Shown: piece by piece, positions 57,536-64,000 of the stretch
How the letters are laid out: every line of letters starts with the position of its first letter
How positions within the stretch are numbered: the stretch's first letter is position 1
Assembly: GCA_013180625.2 (NCBI GenBank)
Contig: SNVD02001174.1
Span: forward strand, 62,001 to 126,000
DNA length: 64,000 bases
Source of the DNA: Boswellia sacra
Taxonomy: Eukaryota; Streptophyta; Magnoliopsida; Sapindales; Burseraceae
Direction: 5' to 3'
Program-made: the position numbers and the translations under genes
The notes under the pieces: model-generated
Told to the model about the DNA's origin: nothing
What the model saw: only the letters and a program-made list of their open reading frames with translations
Database searches by the model: none

Positions 57536-58253
57536 GGGCATGTTTGGTGCGTGACACTGTATAGTACTATTTTACTACATTATATTAAATAGTGTAATGC
57601 ATGTGTTTGGTGCTAATTTAGCATAGTATTAATTAATCCAAAGTACAACTCTTAGATGCATCAATATTGTATTAAATTATGTAAAGCTAATCAATTACAT
57701 TTGCATTACATTGTATAGCACTAATAAAAAATGTCAAAATTATCCCTATAAAATTCTATATATCTAACAATACCCTCTAATTTTTAAAATTTTTAAAACA
57801 AATAAAGATGTATTTAATAGATAAATTATAAAATCAAATTTATTTTAAAATTTATTTTCTAAAAGTAAATAAGAGATGAAGGGAGTCACCACCTCCACTA
57901 GGTGACACCAGAGATCTACTGTCTCTGTTTGACCAATTGGCATCTAACATGCCACCATAAACTCAAATTGTCTAATAGGTCTAGTGAGGGCATTGGACCC
58001 CAAGTAATTTTTTCAATAATTAATTGTTTGATAAATTACTAAATAACTAATTTTATAAATAAAATAAAAATATATTTATACTTTGTATATTTTTTAAAAA
58101 AAAATCTTACTTTTTTGTACAAATTAATAAAATACATGAGTATACCAAACACTATGTAATTTTGACATAACATTATTTTTAGTACTGTACAATGTAATGC
58201 TATGTAATACAATACTATACTATACTATATAATGTCGCGTACCAAACATGCCA
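57536..58253. mobile_element. PIF/Harbinger (Tourist-like) element
   Basis: Ends GGGCATGTTTGGTGCGTGAC and GTCGCGTACCAAACATGCCA are inverted repeats with a few mismatches, and TAA flanks both sides (57533-57535 and 58254-58256). GGG...TGTTTGG ends and a 3-bp T/A-rich duplication are typical of the PIF/Harbinger superfamily. 718 bp, no transposase. Confidence 0.8.
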
Positions 58254-59816
58254 TAAAGTCAAATTGTTTATATGTTTAATAATATTCATTCTGTTTATTC
58301 TAAAGAGAAACCTAGATAAAATTAATTTTTATGTTCATTACTTTCATTTTTTCTTTTTGTTAAAAGCAATTAATTTTCTCAATTCTATTTGGTTGCTTTA
58401 GAAGAGAGATGATAATCCATTTCTTTTTTTTATTGGTTTTTGCTGTTATTATTTTTTGTTGTTCAAAGTTTTAGATGTTTTATTAGTAGGTTGTTCAATG
58501 TATTTCACTATGTTGTTGACTTTGTTGCAAGAAGCAATGGAAATAATGAACTAAGAACAATTATACATTTAAAAGATAATTGTTTTACTATTCGATCTAT
58601 TTCAATGTATTTTACTATATCTTTCACTGCATTTCAATGTATTTCATTGTTGTTTCACTGCAAAGAAACCAAAAATAATTATTCTGTGTTCACCTTATTT
58701 CACAACGTTGTCCAGTTAGTTTTCAATCTACAACAATTATACTTTTAATAATCTTTTAAAAGAATCAAAAACAAAATAGTCAAAGGAAGAGGGGTGCTTG
58801 GATTAAACTGCCTGTTAAACTTTTAATTATAAGTTTGGTTTTGTTCCTAATGACAATTTCAGTCTTGCAAGGTGGTTATTCTCATATGTGAGCTACCCAC
58901 CGTATAAGGTATTTTAATTTTAAGTGAATAAAATTTGTAAACTTCATTCTTCAATCATCAAGCCTCATATAAAATCTCTTAGAAAAGAAGAGGTTGTCTT
59001 GTAGCTTAAGCTATAAGTATGTATATCATTTGTTTGGAGATTACTTGAAATTTGAAGACATAATTTCACTGTCAAACACTTTTTAGGGACTAGAGAAGAT
59101 TAAATTAATTGAATCAAAGTTAAAAAAAAAAAGAACTAAATATCTACTTCTTACATGAAGTGAAAGAAAGTATTACAAACTTGTCTTGTTTTTCTTTGTC
59201 TATATTCTAAGTTCATATGGTGATTGATTTATTAAACATTATCCTATTAATTAAAAGTCAAGCATAGTTAGCTTTCTACATTTTGCTTACCTTAATATCT
59301 TTTTTTTTTTAGATGAATTATATATATTTATAGAGAAAGAAATTGACAAATAGGGCTAGTAATTGGAAAAGTATTCTAGCATGCTATTACCTTTAACTTA
59401 TGTTTGGCTACTTAGGATAGCTTGACTTTTTATTAGTTTATTATTGGAATTAGTGCTTTGGAAACCTAGTGATTTGATGCTCAATTAAAAATGACTGTCA
59501 ATATATATTTCCAAGATTCAATAGTTCAAAGTTGTTATTCTCTTGAGCTGATGTAAAGTTACTGTTTTCTTTTTGTATAGAACAATGATGCAAAAATTAA
59601 AGACTTGAAACATGACAAACAAAATGATTAAAGAAAAGAAAGTGAAGACAAGGACTTATTCAAGGAAAGCTTTTTATGAAGTTGAAAAAATCTTCCTTTT
59701 ATGATGGATGCTACTTTTATGTTGTACAGTACAATTTAAATTTAATGGTGATTATTTACTTTTATGAAGTATTCATATAACTTTTATTTTATTTTTTTAT
59801 TGCAATTTGATGGATA
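58254..59816. other. Non-coding DNA
   Basis: The frame at 58440-58748 contains three copies of 'ttcaatgtattt(c/t)act' and no known domain. I see no gene. Confidence 0.4.
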
Positions 59817-59821
59817 GATAT

Positions 59822-60778
59822 TGTTAGTTTTAGCAGTTATGGATAGTTAACATAAACGTAACTCAAACGGTCAAGAAATATGGAACAAAGAATTTTACGT
59901 GGTTTGGCTATAAACTAGCATATATCCTCGGGCAAAAAGAGTCGTAATCCATTTTTTTGTATATGCTTACACTCGACTTAGGACTCTTTACAATGGTAGA
60001 CACTCACTCACTCACTAACGTAATCTATGCAAACTTGATCGACCTAGATTATAGTCATAATCCTTCATACACTCTTCTAATGTTTCACTTCACAGATATG
60101 TTAGACTTAACTACACTAGTTTTGTCAGACATAACCAAGATGACTGTTACTAACTTATGTAATTACTCAACTCACTTAAGCTTACACAACTCTTATGACA
60201 CTCACAAATCGGACTTGTATACATACTTAACACATATGAGTCATATACAATCTAAACACACTCAAAGCTTTAAAGCTTTTACAATGAAGAACACACTCAT
60301 AATGTTTTCTCGGTTCTTGTTCTGCATTTGACTTGAATGTGTGTGATCTTTATATAAGCTAAGAAAATAGCTATATAAAGTGTTGATCTTTATCATAGAA
60401 ACCTGTAATTATTTCATTGAAAACGGTTAGATAAAGATGAATAATAAATAGGAAGTTATATAAATCAAGCATAAGGATAACTCATACATATCTCACTCAT
60501 TTAAGTGATAAACTTAGATAAATAATTATCAAGTTTATCCTTAATTAAATATATGATATATCAAATAAACTCAAACGATACCCTAATCTAAAAATATTAT
60601 CAAGGGAGAAACTTCCTATAAGATAAAGATTCCAAATTATGCACATCAATTAATTCCCTAAAATATGAGATAATAGCTCTAAGAAATAAATCTACAATAA
60701 TGTTTTTATTATTAGATGATAAAACAAAAATGATCATGTGTACTGTATGTGCATGATGGCACGTGTCAAACACCAACA
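59822..60778 (+). mobile_element. Solo LTR, 957 bp
   Basis: Ends TGTTAGTTTTAG and CAAACACCAACA, with a perfect 5-bp target duplication GATAT (59817-59821 and 60779-60783). The 'ttttacgtggtttggc' motif near the left end is common in plant LTR ends. A frame inside it (59957-60331) is not a gene. Confidence 0.88.
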
Positions 60779-60904
60779 GATATTAAGTTATTAAATAATT
60801 ATTATCCTTTATATTATTACAAATCATGTGATATCCAAATTGAAAAGTAATGATTTATAGAAAGTAATATTTTTTCTTTTACTGACATTTAACAATTTTT
60901 GATG

Positions 60905-61220
60905 GCAAACCCCATTACAACAACATATATTTTGATTTTTTTATAAATTTATTATTATATTTTTGATAGTGTAATTACATATTTTCAATGATAGTTGCCC
61001 TCACTAAGTATATGTTTCAACGGTGTAATTTTCTTTGTCGACAAGAATTGCCCTTGATAAAAGATAATTTCCGATGATATACTAACATATTTCTGAGGAT
61101 ATATTGCCCTCGAAAAAAGTGATAATTTTGATGACCCATCACAATTGTAGTATTTCCAAACCTAGCAATATGGAAGGTGTCAGACGGTGTTTTGTCCTCG
61201 AAAATGACTATTTTTTAGGG
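60905..61220. repeat. Possible decayed CACTA terminus
   Basis: 'cattacaacaa' at about 60912 differs by one base from a CACTA end, and is followed by repeated 'ttgccctcg(a)aaa', 'gatgata' and 'tttcaa(t/c)g' motifs reminiscent of subterminal arrays. No partner end is visible, so the call is weak. Confidence 0.35.
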
Positions 61221-61259
61221 CATAATGCTTTTTTATAGAAGCATCCTCATTAACATTAA

Positions 61260-63187
61260 TTTTTCTTTTTTTATAAGAGATGTGCATCTTGGTGTTAACC
61301 AAAATTTCATAGTTCATGGACCAGTATCAGGTAAAATAGTGTCTCTGAATAATGATACACTGATCCATTTCAATTCATATTTGATTATTTGATTTCCTAT
61401 GCTTTCTATGGAAGATAGCTGTTTTCCAATTATTTTTTAGTTTTCAATTTCTATTCACATACTATTTGTTTAATTTTGTTTTCTACTTTTGTTTAGAAGC
61501 TAAGCACGATGTTGCTGACCATAATTCTTCATCTTCCTATGAATCAGTAGGTGGTAATGTAGTGACTTTGATTAATAATACATTTATTCGATTCAAATTT
61601 TGCAGCTTTTACAATTTGTAATTTGAATCATATCTTATTGTTTACCTATGCTTTCTTATGTCATTGCATATCTTGTATTATTTATCAATTTTATTTCCTA
61701 AACTATTTGTTTTGTTTTTATGCTTTTTTATCTAATGCTACATAATAACCTTTTGATTTTTCTATCTATTTAGATTTCAATTTCGGTTCATGTAATTATT
61801 TGCTTTCGTTTTCTTCTCTTTTTTTTTTTTAATAGAAGATGAACACTATGACTTTGGTTTAAATGCCTTCCCTCATTATGAAATAGCACTAGGTAATGTA
61901 GTGACTTTGATCAATGATACAATGATTTATTTCGAATCTTCTAACTCTACAATTCAATTTCTATTCATATTTGATTGTTTACCTATGCTTTCTTATGTAG
62001 TTAGATATATCACGTATCATTTATCAATTTTATTTCATTAAACATTTGTTTTTCTTTTATGTTTTATTTTTCAATAGAAATTAACAAAAGAGATGAATTT
62101 CATGAGGTTAGTAATGAAGGAGCTAAAGAAGATTAAGGTAATCATCTAATGCTACAAGTGCTTCACATATAACTTTTTGAGTTTTCCAACTCTTCAATCT
62201 TATATTATGGTTGTTTGTTTTTCTTTTTTGCCTTTTCACTAAAGATGATGAGAATTGAGATTGTAGTTCCTTTTTTGACAATTTTTAACTCCTTTTTAAG
62301 GAAAATGAACTTCAAGGAAGTGGGAAAAGTAAGAGAAATTTGATCAGTAAATTTTGTGGTTTGGAAATGATTAAAAGTTAATTTTTGAATTTTCCTCAAC
62401 AGTTACAATTTTCAATTTTAGCTCATATTTGATTTTTTTCCTATTCTTTCTTTTATTTTTCTTTCATACTTTTTATAGACAATATTCAGCATGAGGAAGA
62501 AAAAAGATGAAAAAGATGATGAACGTAATCATTTGGTGCTTCAAATGCTTTACATATAACTTTTTGAGTTTCCTAGTTCTTTAGATTTATATTGTGACTG
62601 TTTGTTTTCCTTTTTTCACTTTTCATTAAAGATGATGAAAATTCTTCACTTCCACCTCAAATAATAGCAGGTAATATAGTGACTTCGATCAATAATACAC
62701 TATTTCATTTTGAATTTTCTCTATTACAGTTTTTAATTTCAATGCAAATATGATTGTTCGTTTTACTATATTTTCTGATTTTTGGGATATTTATGTTGTA
62801 TTGATAAATTTTAGTTCATAAAATGTTTATTCCGTGATCATGGTTCTTTTTTGTTGATAGTTTTTAACTCTTTTACGCATGGGATATTTGTGCTGTAATT
62901 ATTAATTTTAGTTGATAAGCTTTTTTATTATGTGATCATGGTTCCTTTTCGTTAATAGTTTTTAACTTTTTTTTAAGGAAATGAGCATGAAGGAAGTGAA
63001 AAATTTAAGAAGAATTTGAGTAGTAAAATTTGTGATTTGGAAATGATTACAAATTAAATTTTGAATTTCCTTAGCAGTTAGAATTTTCAATTTTAGTTCA
63101 ATATCTAATTGTTTTCCTATGCTTTCTTTTATTTTCTTATTATACTTTTTTATGGCCAATATTTAAAATGAGGAAGAAAGAGAAGAA
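61260..63187 (+). repeat. Array of repeated exon-like segments
   Basis: Segments of 40-65 bp bounded by 'ag' and 'gtaa' (about 61498-61550, 61836-61893, 62079-62136, 62480-62524 and 62631-62669) alternate with T-rich intron-like DNA. 'gt(a)gtgactttgat(c/t)aat' follows several of them (61558, 61899, 62677). The intron-like parts are repeats of one another: 62138 pairs with 62526, and 62272-62500 pairs with 62950-63180 (spacing near 680 bp). The segments are rich in D, E and K codons but have no recognisable domain. It may be the multi-exon accessory gene of a transposon or a repeat-rich host gene cut off by the LTR at 63188. Confidence 0.5.
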
Positions 63188-63387
63188 TGTATAATGGTTG
63201 AGAATAATTGAGAATTCTTGTATATTTCTTTGATCAGATCACACAAACATATACAAACCTATGAAGAGATTATTACAAGAAATTATAGCAATTAAGGTAA
63301 TAGACAAATAGCAAATATTCAAAATATCATCAAATATCAAAACATGATACAGCAAGAACAAATATGGCAAATAATCTCTTGTAATCA
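63188..63387 (-). repeat. 3' LTR of the minus-strand Copia element
   Basis: On the minus strand it begins TGATTACAAGAG directly after the end of pol and ends near 'attctcaaccattataca' at 63188. Short LTRs of about 200 bp occur in Tork/Tar-type Copia elements. The 5' LTR is outside the window, so the ends are not confirmed. Confidence 0.6.
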
Positions 63388-64000
63388 TGATCCCATAAAG
63401 TGCCCTCGCAAGATGCTGGAGCTATTTGTGACACCAATCTTGGAACGCAAATTGTGAAATTGAGCACGTGAGAAAGGCTTGGTCAAAGTATCAGCAAGTT
63501 GATCAGAGGAAGAGACATGAGATATACAAAGTTCCCTACTTTGGACTTTGCCCTGGATAAAGTGAAAATCAATAGCAACATGCTTTCTACGAGAATGAAA
63601 CACGGGGTTAGAGCATAAGTAGGTGGCATTGATATTATCATAATATATCACAGGCGTGCTAGAAGATTGAGCACCAAGTTCAAAAAGGAAAGAACAAAGC
63701 CAAGTAACCTCAGTGGTGGCATTTGCTATAGTATTTTATTCGACTTTAGTGGATGAGCAAGCTACAATGCATTACTTCTTAGAGCTCCAAGAAATGGAGT
63801 TACAACCAAGAAGGATAAGATAGCATTAGTGGAGTTGGAGTTGTCCTTGTTACCTAGCCAATCAGCATCAAAGAAAGCTTGAAGAATAATAGGCAAATAG
63901 TTGTAAAGAAGATGTCCATGATCAATGATGCCACAAAGATAACGAAGAGGATGTTTAATGGCCAACCTATAATTGGTTGTGGGTTTACACATGAGCTAAT
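63388..64000 (-). pseudogene. C-terminal end of a Copia pol (RNase H), runs off the window
   Basis: Minus strand. The outer part (63992-63762) reads LAIKHPLRYLCGIIDHGHLL and then ADWLGNKDNSNST, the start of the RNase H-like domain with its first D. It goes out of frame, and the inner part (63651-63388) reads IYYDNINATYLCSNPVFHSR, KHVAIDFHFI and LADTLTKPFSRAQFHNL. YDN..A..L and ADTLTKP are conserved Copia C-terminal motifs. A frame change and stops lie near 63660-63760. The catalytic residues of RT are beyond the right edge. Confidence 0.88.

Noticed and set aside
58440..58748. Plus-strand frame of 102 codons
   Set aside because: Contains a short repeated phrase (ttcaatgtattt) and no domain; likely repeat DNA.
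59957..60331. Plus-strand frame of 124 codons rich in T, S and L
   Set aside because: Contained entirely within a solo LTR with clear ends and target duplication.

Overview
This is nuclear DNA of a flowering plant, most likely a eudicot. It is AT-rich, has spliced plant genes with GT-AG introns, and is dominated by plant transposable elements (Copia/Sirevirus, solo LTRs, CACTA, hAT, Harbinger, LINE, SINE). I found no tRNA gene, rRNA gene, CRISPR array or operon.

The only host gene that reads intact is on the minus strand at 21394-27827. It is a WRN-type 3'-5' exonuclease (Arabidopsis WEX-like) with six exons that join into an open frame of 299 codons plus stop. Its fourth intron is 4.56 kb because it holds a 1.45-kb solo LTR and a decayed LTR element.

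3.9-21.1 kb: three broken copies of a small B3-like gene. Copy A (minus, about 4.0-4.4 kb) and copy B (plus, 15.96-16.4 kb) lie in opposite arms of a large imperfect palindrome whose centre is a 187-bp repeat array (13.6-15.1 kb). Copy C (18.2-19.4 kb) is a direct repeat of B. Insertions separate the copies, and the sister copies act as empty sites: an ORF1-only LINE (4457-6948), a SINE (7273-7484), a CACTA element (7699-13535), a solo LTR (18217-18792), a MITE (18857-19042) and a hAT element (19670-20522) with a foldback inside it.

The two CACTA elements are the most unusual objects here. CACTA-1 (7699-13535) has no visible transposase but carries exons resembling LEA2, an SPX-like protein, the HECT ligase UPL3 and eEF2. 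CACTA-2 (45054-51534) carries at least six exons of a UBP6/7-type deubiquitinase with their introns. Both look like gene-capturing (Pack-type) CACTA elements.

29-42 kb: an old Copia element (30.9-42.2 kb) split by a younger Sirevirus-like Copia (32387-39518) that has two 1.86-kb LTRs and a perfect 5-bp target duplication but has lost reverse transcriptase and RNase H. 52-61 kb: non-coding DNA with two hAT elements, a Harbinger-like MITE, and solo LTRs. 61.2-63.2 kb: a repeated series of exon-like segments. 63.2-64 kb: the 3' end of a Copia element on the minus strand that runs off the window.
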